The translations under genes were made by a program, and so were the position numbers. A stretch of 64,000 nt of DNA from Vanessa cardui (lineage: Eukaryota > Arthropoda > Insecta > Lepidoptera > Nymphalidae). How positions within the stretch are numbered: position 1 is the first letter of the stretch; each line of letters opens with the position of its first letter. The DNA is taken from the NCBI RefSeq assembly GCF_905220365.1, contig NC_061129.1, forward strand, positions 14,012,803-14,076,802, read 5' to 3'. Positions 55,283 through 64,000 of this stretch are shown here, piece after piece. Under the pieces are notes generated by a model, which saw only the letters and a program-made list of their open reading frames with translations, searched no databases and was not told the DNA's origin.

Positions 55283-56535
55283 GTTACCTCATAACTTTTC
55301 ACTGGGTGGACCGATTTTGATAATTTTTTTTTTGTTTGAAAGGTAGTGCTTCCCGTGGGGTCCCATTTTTTTTATTTTTTTTTCCGATGATGGTATCCAT
55401 GTGAAAACGACATAAGTCTTAAATTTGCATTATGTATATGCGCGACAAATAGGTGAATAACTGAAAATCACGTTAACCAATTTTGATAATTCTTTTTTTA
55501 TTATAAAAAATATACTTCAAGGGTAATTTGGTGAAAGTTTGGTAAGGTTCTGAGCACAGGATCCATGACAAAGTAACGGAACGGAAGGGAACGGAACAAT
55601 TCTGAGGAGCACGTTAGCGATACTCGGTCGAATCTTTTATTTATAGGTTATTTGGATATTTGAGTCACCTTCCGTAATGTGGTTATGTTTATGTAATTAT
55701 CATAGTCGAATATTATAATCAACTAGCTACCCACCCCGGCTTCGCACGGGTGCAATACTGATACTAAATATACTACAGAATTTGTTTATATACGACATCG
55801 CAAACTTCTAAAATTATCAGTGTTTCTTTACTATATTGTTCATGTTTTATATACACAAACCTTCCCCTTGAATCACACTATCTTTTAAAAAAAACCGCAT
55901 CAAAATCCGTTGCGTAGATTTAAAGATATAGGGACAGAGAAAGCGACTTTGTTTTATACTATGTAGTGATGGAACTCCTAAACGGCTCGCAGTTAGGGTG
56001 CGATATGGGGCAGAATTTCTCACTATCTTTAATCAAATTTTGTGTATGTGATGTGATGTCATATGATGTACGAAATATAGTTGGTCTTTTTCAAAGTTTT
56101 TTTGCTGAGTTCGATTATAGCTCTTTCGAGGGATCCTTGTAGTTTACGCCGCGTGACGTATTAAATCCGCATTTTCGAAAGTCTATTTTTGCTTTATTCG
56201 CAAGTTTCCTTTGAAATTGTCCTCGAAGTAGTTTCTGACTCATATAAACGGAACGTTTAATCTATCCATATTAAAAAAAAATAGTTAGTCAACATCAGCT
56301 TCACTTAAAATCAAAAAATAAATAAAATTTTAACAAAAAGAAAAACCGACTTCAAACAAAACAGTATTTTAAAACAAATGAATATGCACGAAAAAGTAAT
56401 AAAAATAATTGCGTATTCAACATATTTTTTAGAGTCTTCCTAAATTAAATGAAATGAAAAATATTAGACTACTTAAAAGTCGATTAACGATTATATCATG
56501 TAGTTATAATTATTGTTATATTTGGAGTCGGTGTC
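55195..56535 (+). mobile_element. ELE-H second copy, lacking the inverted arm
   Basis: Begins CTTTTCAACCGACTTCC as at 48424, with a 36-base poly-T (55241-55276), the same unique segments, the nested REP-B at 55723-55966, and the left arm of the hairpin at 56317-56535. It ends GGAGTCGGTGTC, where the other copy continues into the loop. It keeps ATGTTTGTTACCTC after the poly-T, which copy 1 has partly lost. The right arm is absent and REP-C follows. Confidence 0.85.
55723..55966 (+). mobile_element. REP-B unit nested in second ELE-H
   Basis: CTAGCTACCCACCCCGGCTT, TGCAATACTGATACTAAATA, ATCAAAATCCGTTGCGTAGA and CTTTGTTTTATACTATGTAG. It lacks ACATTAG in the CATCACATTAGAAACTTC segment (ACGACATCGCAAACTTC). 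Confidence 0.85.
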
Positions 56536-56544
56536 GAATCTAAA

Positions 56545-56760
56545 AGTTATAATTACATACCCTTACTAGTTGTCATCCGCGACTCCGCTGGCGCTTTATT
56601 GGTTGGTTGTCATGCGTTCGGCAAACAAAGCCTTGTCCTTCCTTGTAGTTCAAGTTTGCTTCATACCAAATTCCATCAAATTCGATTCAATGAGTAGTGA
56701 AAGTCCAACAGACAGACAGACAGAGTTACCTTCACATATACATATAATATTAGTATTGAT
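56545..56760 (+). mobile_element. REP-C copy
   Basis: CTAGTTGTCATCCGCGACTC, GGTTGTCATGCGTTCGGCAA, ACAAAGCCTTGTCCTTCCTT, TCCATCAAATTCGATTCAAT and ACAGACAGACAGACAGAGTT with ATATAATATTAGTATTGATA end. It starts just after the truncated ELE-H copy. Confidence 0.75.
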
Positions 56761-56816
56761 ATCAAATAATGGAAATTTCAATTGGAAATGTTATGCCAAG
56801 ATTTGTTCATGCAAAT

Positions 56817-56955
56817 CAACAACAACAACAACAGCCTGTAAATTCCCACTCCTGGGCTAAAGGCCTCTTCTCCCTTTGAGGAGAAGGTTTGGAACATATT
56901 CCACCACGCTGTTCCAATGCGGTTTGGTGGAATACACTTGTGGCAGAATTTCTGT
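56817..56955 (-). mobile_element. SINE-M 3' half, reverse
   Basis: CAACAACAACAACAACAGCC, AGGAGAAGGTTTGGAACATA, CACGCTGTTCCAATGCGGTT and TGTGGCAGAATTTCTGT. The tRNA head is missing, a normal 5' truncation. The 68-codon minus frame here is a by-product. Confidence 0.88.
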
Positions 56956-57082
56956 CTGTCACAGCAGGAGTATTTTGTGTTTCCGTGTAATATATGAATA
57001 AATATAGACCCAACATCTGCAAAACTATTATTAGTTTTAGTAATAAGAAGATTAGTTATTTAATAAATCAAAGATATATTTA

Positions 57083-57352
57083 TTACTAACGACCGGCTCC
57101 GGATTCGCATGGGTGCAATATTGATACCTACTAATTATACTATAGAATTCGTTTATTTACGACATCACATTAGAATTTCTAAAATTATTAGTGCTTTTTT
57201 AATATATTGTTTATGTATTACGTACAAAAACCTTCCTCTCGAATCACTCTATCTATTAAAAAACCGCATCAAAATCTGTTGCTTAATTTTTAAGATCTAA
57301 ACATACATAGGGACAGACAGCGGTAAGTGACTTTGTTTTATACTATGTTATG
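57083..57352 (+). mobile_element. REP-B copy
   Basis: ACTAACGACCGGCTCCGGAT, CGCATGGGTGCAATATTGAT, CGACATCACATTAGAATTTC, CTCGAATCACTCTATCTATT, GGGACAGACAGCGGTAAGTG and TTTTATACTATG. It is the best match to the 23145 copy. Confidence 0.82.
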
Positions 57353-57450
57353 ATTATATAACTCTTATTTACTGATAACATATTTCTAACAACAGTCAAA
57401 TTAAGATATTTTTCGTACTATATGTAACAGCCAACCTGCTTTTTTTCTAG

Positions 57451-57529
57451 TTTGTCTTGCGAATGTCTGGTTAACGAGGGGCTTAGTCCGCGCTTAGGAT
57501 TTCCCACGATATCTCCGGCACCCTTTTAA
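57451..57529 (+). other. acceptor-led open segment, possible exon
   Basis: CCTGCTTTTTTTCTAG ends at 57450 and is followed by a GC-richer 79-bp segment, open after one base for 25 codons to TAA (57527-57529). The peptide holds SCECLVNEGLSPRLGF and PTISPAPF. GGCAC and GTGCC around 57517-57537 form a small stem. No family recognised and no donor nearby. Confidence 0.15.
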
Positions 57530-57537
57530 AAAGTGCC

Positions 57538-59259
57538 TAAGTTTATAAAAAACATGACATTGGATTAGAGAAGCAAGCAACGGGTTTTAGCAAAACATTG
57601 ATGTTTTCGCTTTTCTTATCTTTACGACGTAAGTCACATAAAAACAATGTACTTATATACACTTAGAGTTACTCTATGAATTGAAAATTTACGTAAATCA
57701 ATGCCAAGCAGAGTAGGCAAATTTAATACGATTGGGTTACAGCATATTTTTCTTTCGAAGAGTAAAATCTCGCATAAGAACGCCTTACTATGTATTTCAA
57801 ACCGCATTATTCCTATACTTATATCTTTTTGTAACTTGTCGCGCTAGATAAGGCTAGTTTCAAACATAGGGTCAAATTCATTGAGCAATGTGTGCTTAAA
57901 AAATAAAATTTCACAAATATACTTACAATGTAACACATACGCAAGAAAACTAAATAACTAAACGTATTATCGTACGTCTGTTTATCAACAAACAGCTTCA
58001 TCACACGTAGCGACAAAATTCGTGATTTCCTTCTTGGTTTTGATACACGAGGTGTTTTCAAACTTACTGAATATCTGACTTTTATTTGTACTAAACATTA
58101 ATTTGTTTACTATATATATTAAGTCTCCAATTGTCACGATATTCTCCTGACTAATTTCTTCTACGACTGTTAAAGCGCCAATTATTATCTCTCTAGGATA
58201 GGACAATCATTTGGTTTGACCGGAGAAAAGATCTGCTAGCTTCCTTATAACAGGGGATAACTCAACTTTTTGGGTCACATCTGAATTTTAATCTTGGACC
58301 TCGTGATCGGCATCAGCTAGCCACTAAACCAACGAACCAGAAAGAAAGATGAGAATAGCTTCTGATCTTAGTAGAGTCTTACTACTAGTAGTACTTTTAT
58401 ATTTACCATAATATTACATAATGACTATTCAAAAACATTCTTCCATATTCTTGTATAATTCAAGTGGACTTACTTGAATTAAGCATTCTTTTATTATTTT
58501 ATTAACATAATTCAATAACTATACCATAATTATTTTGTGTAAGCGGATTTTGCGTTAATTCCTTTATCTAAACATTCATCTCTGCCATAAAAATATTTGA
58601 TGAAATAAGATGTTACGTCTGTTTGAAAAGTATTTTATGATATTCTGTATCGTCGTTATTGTTAAATCAATAAAAATGATGGCAACACTGTTTGTACATT
58701 AAATACATAACAATACTCAGACTAACGTCAACGATAACATTTTACACTCAATACATTCATACATATTTTTCCGGTATATTTTCAAAAAAGGAACAAAATA
58801 TTATAGAACGAAATACAAGCGAGTTTTTAAATAATATGTTCACCGCTTCAACCTCACAAATAACTGACGTAACATACTGTATATAGAGTGGTCAAAATGG
58901 CTACTGGTCTTTCCCATACATCCTGTACAATGGATTTAGGCTGCGCAGTAAATGAACAAAATGGTTCGGTAAACTCGCCTCTTCCTGTCAAAAATACTCT
59001 TCAAATATAATAACATCCATGAAATATGTCGAGCCTCGTCTGATTTTTAATGCATTTTGAACCGAATAATAAACACGTAAGGTCTAAAATCGATTGAAAT
59101 TTAGATTATCTGGTCAGTGTTAGTCAGTGGTCAGGTATGGATGTGTTTGCTCAAAAATTTCATTCTATCACCTAAACATTTTTTTAAAGATATATTGCAA
59201 TTTTTAAAATTAGATCATTTATTGCCCTAATATAACATTTTATATTAGTTTCTATGGTT
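57538..59259. other. AT-rich non-coding DNA
   Basis: No gene. Two overlapping minus-strand frames at 57819-58206 (80 and 73 codons) lie in different phases of the same stretch and have no domain. Nothing else recognised. Confidence 0.45.
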
Positions 59260-59380
59260 GGAGGGATTGGACAGACACACGTGGGTGCGAAGTGGTGGCA
59301 GTGCACACAAGTCGGGTTTGTTTAAGTAATGGACTATGCCAGGAACATAGCTTGGGGAACAGGGAAGGCGTAGAGTAGTT
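59260..59380. promoter_or_regulatory. G-rich island, weak regulatory candidate
   Basis: GGTTGGAGGGATTGGACAGA, CACACGTGGGTGCGAAGTGG and TGGCAGTGCACACAAGTCGG, including a CACGTG E-box at 59279-59284. Strand-asymmetric G richness. Not a recognised repeat. Confidence 0.2.
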
Positions 59381-59786
59381 ATATATTTCGTTACAACTAT
59401 ATTTAATTAAAAAATGTAGGAAAAATGATTATAACATATTAAATATTCAAGATATTTATCCTAATATATACCTACTTCAGAACTATTCTGTAATAAACTC
59501 GTACATACACTGCAGAACGACACAACAAACAAATTTTAAATGTCAGAATGTGATATGAGACATTTGGTAGTTTGCTATTAGCCCGTATGGGTATATAGCT
59601 CTAAATCATCATATATTATACCAGTAAATGCGAATGAAAAAATATGTTACAAAATTGTATAACCTACCAACCAACCATTAAAAGAGACGGCACAAACTCT
59701 GTTCAATATCTGAATATTATTATATATACATTATATTTCAATACATTTATACTTGACGCAAAAATTTTACCTCGACTGTTATACAA

Positions 59787-59882
59787 TTACACAAAGAGGT
59801 TTCTCTGATCAAAATATTTCCAAGCCGCTCCAATAACTCTGTCCCAGTCAGACGTACTATGAAAGTCCTTCTTTATTTTCAT
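59787..59882 (-). other. 31-codon open frame, possible decayed coding fragment
   Basis: Minus strand ATG at 59880-59882 to TAA at 59787-59789. The peptide has the coding-like run TSDWDRVIGAAWKYFDQ with balanced composition, unlike other short frames here. No upstream or downstream continuation in frame. It may be a remnant of a transposon protein or chance. Confidence 0.12.
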
Positions 59883-60152
59883 AAACTACCCAACATCCTC
59901 TTCTGGGAAGCGTTACACACCCACTAAGTGGGGCTATGATCATTATTTGACCATATTAACACTTTTAAACAGATCCCGTCAAAGAATTCCATCGTCTTGG
60001 GGCCTAAATATTTCAAGAATTACTTTTAATTTTCGTTGTATATAGTTTGCAAATAGATACGTGTGAAAATTAGAGTTATTGATACTTAAGTCTTTTTTAT
60101 ATTAGGAAAAAGTCCTTACAATTAAGCAGTTACGAACGTAGCAATGTTGATT

Positions 60153-60186
60153 CTACTATCAATTTTATTTATAAAATTGATAGTAG
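60153..60186. repeat. 16-bp perfect inverted repeat, 2-nt loop
   Basis: CTACTATCAATTTTAT, TT, ATAAAATTGATAGTAG. A further near copy of the right arm (ATAAAATTGGTAG) follows at about 60210-60222. Confidence 0.85.
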
Positions 60187-60904
60187 TTATTTGATATAGT
60201 TATTTATTTATAAAATTGGTAGTTTTGCACGAGATTGTCGTCATTACAAGGAACTTTTCAGTTATATCCTGTCATTTTATAGGCAAATTCCTTTTTTAAA
60301 TATTTTATATCCACGTAGACAGTCTTCTTCCTTTTTTAAATTTACTATTTTTTTTTTTTATTAAAATCCTCAAGTTGTTGGTTCGGATTTGTTATTTGAA
60401 AGAGATTTTGAAAAAAATATAAATATACGAAATACGAAGGATAATTAAATAAACATAATTAATATCTATCGAAAAAAATGGTTTGTTCCATCATGTGCTG
60501 ATAGATTAACTGCTTACAAAATTTACTAATTGTGACTGTGCAGGTCCGGTTCAGATTATGTTGATAACCACACCACAGTAAGATAATGATCACAAATTAT
60601 AAGTGTTTTACGTAAACTTGTTCACCTTCAACTAATCCTCTAATATTCATCCCATAAAGCTCATTCTTATTCCACTTTATCCGTGTAATTATCACATCCA
60701 AACAAGCTGCCATACCCAGAACAATATGAAAGTGTTAAACAGACAAACAAACATGAATTCGATCTTGTTTGTGAGTAACATCAGTAGCCTTCGTTCTTAG
60801 AAACTGGGTACAGGGACTGTTTTGCATTGATGTGTTATCTTTGAACAAAACTCGAGTATTATGATATTAATGGTAGGTGTTGAATTATTCTACACTCATA
60901 TATA
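60187..60904. other. AT-rich non-coding DNA
   Basis: Nothing recognised. Confidence 0.45.
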
Positions 60905-60920
60905 ACACACACACACACAC
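60905..60920. repeat. (AC)8 microsatellite
   Basis: Eight uninterrupted AC units. Confidence 0.9.
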
Positions 60921-60945
60921 GGGCTTCTGATTTATGTATGTACAA

Positions 60946-61151
60946 GGGACCTGCCCTGGCTTCGCATGGGTGTATGTAACATTATATCACGACCAAATTA
61001 CATAATATAATTATAAATATATATGTGTTATTCTAATGTATAACCTATATTGCCGTAAAATTTCATCCAAATTCGTCTAATAGTTTTTTCGCGAAAGAGT
61101 GTCAAACATACATACATCTTTCCTCACAAACTATCGCATTTATAATACTAG
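60946..61151 (-). mobile_element. REP-I, reverse
   Basis: GGGACCTGCCCTGGCTTCGC at one end and CATTTATAATACTAG at the other, with ACCAAATTACATAATATAAT and TTTTCGCGAAAGAGTGTCAA between. Clearly the reverse of the 1780 copy. Confidence 0.8.
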
Positions 61152-61619
61152 AAAGATTTGTATGAAAATTTCAGGAAGGCGGGCGATCAAATGAAACACT
61201 AACTCGTAAGTCTTATACCATTTTGTTCTAGCAGAATTACCATTGCCAAATTCGTCATGTAAAGTCCAAATCCTTGTGTAGAGTGTAGTGTGCAGGAGAG
61301 TTTGTTTGATTTTTGAACGTGCCAATCTCTAGAACCAGTCGCATTTGAAAAGTTCTTATCGAAGGTTACAGGTTATTTGACATCACGCTAAAGCCCACGG
61401 AAACACAGAAGGATACCTCAGTACTCGTATGATATATTTTCTTTTAGGCTGTTACTGAAAATACTTTAAATGAAATGATGTTTTAAAAAATATATATTTC
61501 TTATTAATTATATGTTACATGGTAAAAAATCATGAAAAGTATGTTATTTTAACATTCACGCAACTATGTATTGGTTCTGAGGTTTCCGTAAGAGCTAACA
61601 CGATTTATATTCGAAAAAT
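61152..61619. other. non-coding DNA
   Basis: Nothing recognised. A short minus frame at 61140-61325 is not gene-like. Confidence 0.4.
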
Positions 61620-61920
61620 ATTTTCGGACCAAATCGAAACAGACGTTGGACGGGCTTGTCAATCATTGGTAATAATAAAAACTGACACCCCGTCAAAAGT
61701 TGTCCCAAATCGCATCGGGGCCGATGACCCGAACTAACGACTCAGACCAAAATCCCTAGCAATTTGTTTTGTTCGATTTCTCGTCCTCCGACACCCGTCT
61801 GTCACAATGAGTATGTCCGAAAACGGTCAACCCTTCCGTCGCCGGTACAAAACGGAGGAATGTTTTCTAAGACATCGGCACACAATGTCGGCTAAAATAA
61901 ACTATCATATAATATCAATA
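61620..61920. promoter_or_regulatory. GC-richer island with Exd/Hth-like site
   Basis: Non-repetitive 300-bp block. TGTCAATCA at 61657-61665 is the reverse of TGATTGACA, an Extradenticle/Homothorax composite site. CCCCGTCAAAAG, ATCGCATCGGGGCCGATGAC (ATCGGGGCCGAT near-palindrome), CGTCCTCCGACACCCGTCTG and CCTTCCGTCGCCGGTAC add CpG content. The 72-codon frame that overlaps it shows no domain. One of the better enhancer candidates. Confidence 0.32.
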
Positions 61921-62749
61921 ATGTATTCACGTACGCACGGACACATGTATTTTAAATACGTATTATGTGAAACCAGTTAATAAATTTCTTTAAGGGAAGG
62001 GTTCAGGTGGCTTTTGTTGTCGGATCACTGTTTCTGTCCGTGTTTCTATAAGGGCCTTGATTGAAATTCCCATGGCTGTGTTCGACGACAATAGAAAACT
62101 GTATCGATTTGTAGGGTAAGTGAAACACTTTGATATTAAATCGTTATGATGTGTATTTATATGTTTTTGACGGGACCGTGACGTGTTTTGTGAACATTTG
62201 AATTTATAAATAGTTTCAAATTAACTATAAGCTATTTCGCTGGCGTTAACGTGGAATAAACAACTGTCTCTTTAAAGTTATTACTTCCTATTGTAGCCGG
62301 TCTTTTGTTGCTCGTCGTGTTAATGTCTGGACACTAAAAGAATTCAATTTTGTACCTTTACCTAGCGTGTGTCGTAAAATACATCCATAACACGCTAAGT
62401 CGCCAATAACTTGTCCCATTGAAGCTAAGTTATTAAACGAGATTTCAATCAAGTTTTACGAGTGATCTCTCGTAAAAATATTTAACTATTTATTTGCGCA
62501 TGATATTAACGACTTGCACCATTATATAGGGATAGAGGATGACACGAATCTAACCTCTAAACCTTTGGGATAGGACCTCGGTAATCTTGCATAGTATCTT
62601 ACCAAAATATCCCACATGTAGCATTGTGGGGTTAACATAATTAATAAATATTAGCTGAAAAGTTGCCATAAACTTTCTTCTAACATAATCCAAACAAATA
62701 TTATTAACCCACAAAACGATAAGGGATGAGTCACTTGTCCCTTGGAGTT
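61921..62749. other. non-coding DNA
   Basis: Mixed composition. AACACGCTAAGTCGCCAATA and CCTAGCGTGTGTCGTAAAAT (62361-62405) form a loose ACACGCTA/TAGCGTGT pair. No gene or repeat. Confidence 0.4.
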
Positions 62750-62870
62750 AAAGTGAAATAAATTCTCGTTGAAAAGTTACACGCGAAACGATCGGCCCGA
62801 AGTTAACTCCGAAACGTTTGCGCACATATTAACAGAAAATAGCCATAAATAATGTCAATAATCGTTTAAT
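62750..62870. promoter_or_regulatory. small GC-richer island
   Basis: GTTACACGCGAAACGATCGG, CCCGAAGTTAACTCCGAAAC then GTTTGCGCAC. GGAGTTAAAG (62743) and GTTAACTCC (62803) are an inverted pair. Weak candidate. Confidence 0.18.
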
Positions 62871-63694
62871 TATGTAATTGCTTCTAAAAAATATGCGTTT
62901 TTGCATCTCTAGCTTGCGTTTATTTGTTCCTAAAATCTGTACAGCTGCGCACTCCCAACTACTGATTAGTTCATCATCCCATCCTACTTAGATCGCCTCA
63001 GATAAATGATTATATTTTAAGTTCATTATAGATTTTTTTAAGAAAAATAATTAATCTTCCTGGATATGTTATTGATAAAAAATATTATTTAATTCTGTAG
63101 TATAGTGTAATCTCGTTCGAGCTTATGTTGTTGTCTGTACCTCTAGTAATTATCTGGTACAGCAATAGCACGTATAGGGTTATATGAAGAAAAATAATAT
63201 AGCAAAAAATATCTTTATTTTGTCTATAATCTACTGTAATTATATAAATCTACACTAAGTGCAGAACCTTCAACAACGATGTAAAATAAACTCATAATAC
63301 TTCTTTCGTCAGATGAGGTCGATGTTCAGTTGTAGAATTTGTTTATAGATCAATTTGTGTGATTTAATACAACCATAAATTTACAATTTGTTATAGGTAC
63401 AGTTAAAAACAAAACTGCTTTATATTCAATTTAAATATTTGACAAATCGTCCCCAAAAATACAAAGTTTTAGGGCCCTTATATATTGTTAAGGATAGTGG
63501 TGGAAAAGATAATAAGTTTTTATTTAAAATAGCAGGATAGTCTGGTGCTGACAACAATGGAGGGCGAGGGTGGCGGGTTCGTTTCGGGGTCGGTCTTAGG
63601 ATATTCGCCCACCTATTTGATTTGATATCAGCATTCTTCTATTGTACGGATCGATGACATTTCATTAGTTCGTAGTTTCTCTATGAGCATTTTG
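62871..63694. other. non-coding DNA
   Basis: AT-rich except 63545-63610, where GGAGGGCGAGGGTGGCGGGT then TCGTTTCGGGGTCGG is a short G-rich patch. Nothing assignable. Confidence 0.4.
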
Positions 63695-64000
63695 TATTAA
63701 AGTAAATTTAATGCTTTAAGGGACATATTTTTTTATAAAATCGGCAAATGGATCTGTTAAGTGATTACCAACGTTTGTAAATATTGGTAATGCACATCGC
63801 CAATGTACCGCCAACTTTGCGAACTAAGATGTTGTCCTTATGTCTGCTATTACACTGGTTTATATTAAAGCCAATTTAATGTATCAAGGGACATTTTTTT
63901 TTAAATCGGCAAATGGATCTGTTAAGTGATTAGCATGGTTGTAAATATTGGTAATGCACATCGCCAATGTACCGCCAACTTTGCGAACTAAGATGTTGTC
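63695..64000 (+). repeat. REP-D-derived tandem duplication, 164-168 bp unit
   Basis: The unit beginning TATTAAAG at 63695 repeats from 63863 and continues off the window end. Both units hold AAATCGGCAAATGGATCTGT, TAAGTGATTA, ATATTGGTAATGCACATCGC, CAATGTACCGCCAACTTTGC and GAACTAAGATGTTGTC. The parts CGCCAATGTACCGCCAACTT and ATTACACTGG are recognisable REP-D sequence, so a REP-D copy has been tandemly amplified. Confidence 0.85.

Noticed and set aside
1..64000. Known microRNA genes, CRISPR arrays, rRNA, bacterial or viral genes
   Set aside because: From memory of conserved insect microRNA mature sequences I saw no match (a by-eye scan that can miss divergent ones). No regular repeat-spacer arrays, rRNA cores, ribosome binding sites or operons are present.

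Overview
This window looks like nuclear DNA from a butterfly, most likely a nymphalid. The sequence is AT-rich throughout and has no long open frame (the longest is about 105 codons), no operon structure and no rRNA. It carries many copies of interspersed repeats that I recognise as typical of Lepidoptera. The main ones are a tRNA-headed SINE of the Metulj type, a second tRNA-headed SINE, LINE-tail-like repeats ending near TTTATACTATGTA, and a roughly 280-bp repeat containing GGTACCACCCACTCATCAG. Family names come from memory and were not checked against a database. Working labels used below: SINE-M (Metulj-type), SINE-E (second tRNA SINE), REP-D (280-bp repeat), REP-B, REP-C and REP-F (LINE-tail-like), REP-I (ATTATAAATGCG...CTAGT repeat), ELE-H (element starting AACCGACTTCC plus poly-T).

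Layout. 1-6400: non-coding, with REP-I, two REP-D copies and two GC-richer blocks. 6459-6574: the best exon candidate in the window, a 116-bp open segment with a good acceptor and a perfect GTAAGT donor. 6635-20900: SINE-M, SINE-E, REP-D and REP-F copies separated by GC-richer islands that resemble enhancers. 20900-33000: REP-B, a SINE-M with a clean target-site duplication, several islands, a CpG-rich block at 30.5 kb and a splice-acceptor-led open segment at 31.3 kb. 33000-48000: mostly REP-D and SINE-M remnants plus islands. 48268-56535: a nested cluster in which a REP-D copy is split by a 1.7-kb ELE-H element that ends in a 223-bp perfect-looking inverted repeat; a second ELE-H copy lies 5 kb downstream without the inverted arm. 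56545-64000: REP-C, SINE-M, REP-B and REP-I remnants, more islands, and a 164-168 bp tandem duplication that runs off the window end.

No complete protein-coding gene can be supported. The most economical reading is an intron or intergenic gene desert of a developmentally regulated gene. Any coding transcript is more likely on the + strand, because every good splice-like segment lies there, but the candidate exons do not form a phase-consistent chain and none matches a protein I can name. The GC-richer islands are called regulatory candidates only from composition and motif content. In AT-rich DNA homeodomain-type motifs occur often by chance, so those calls carry low confidence.
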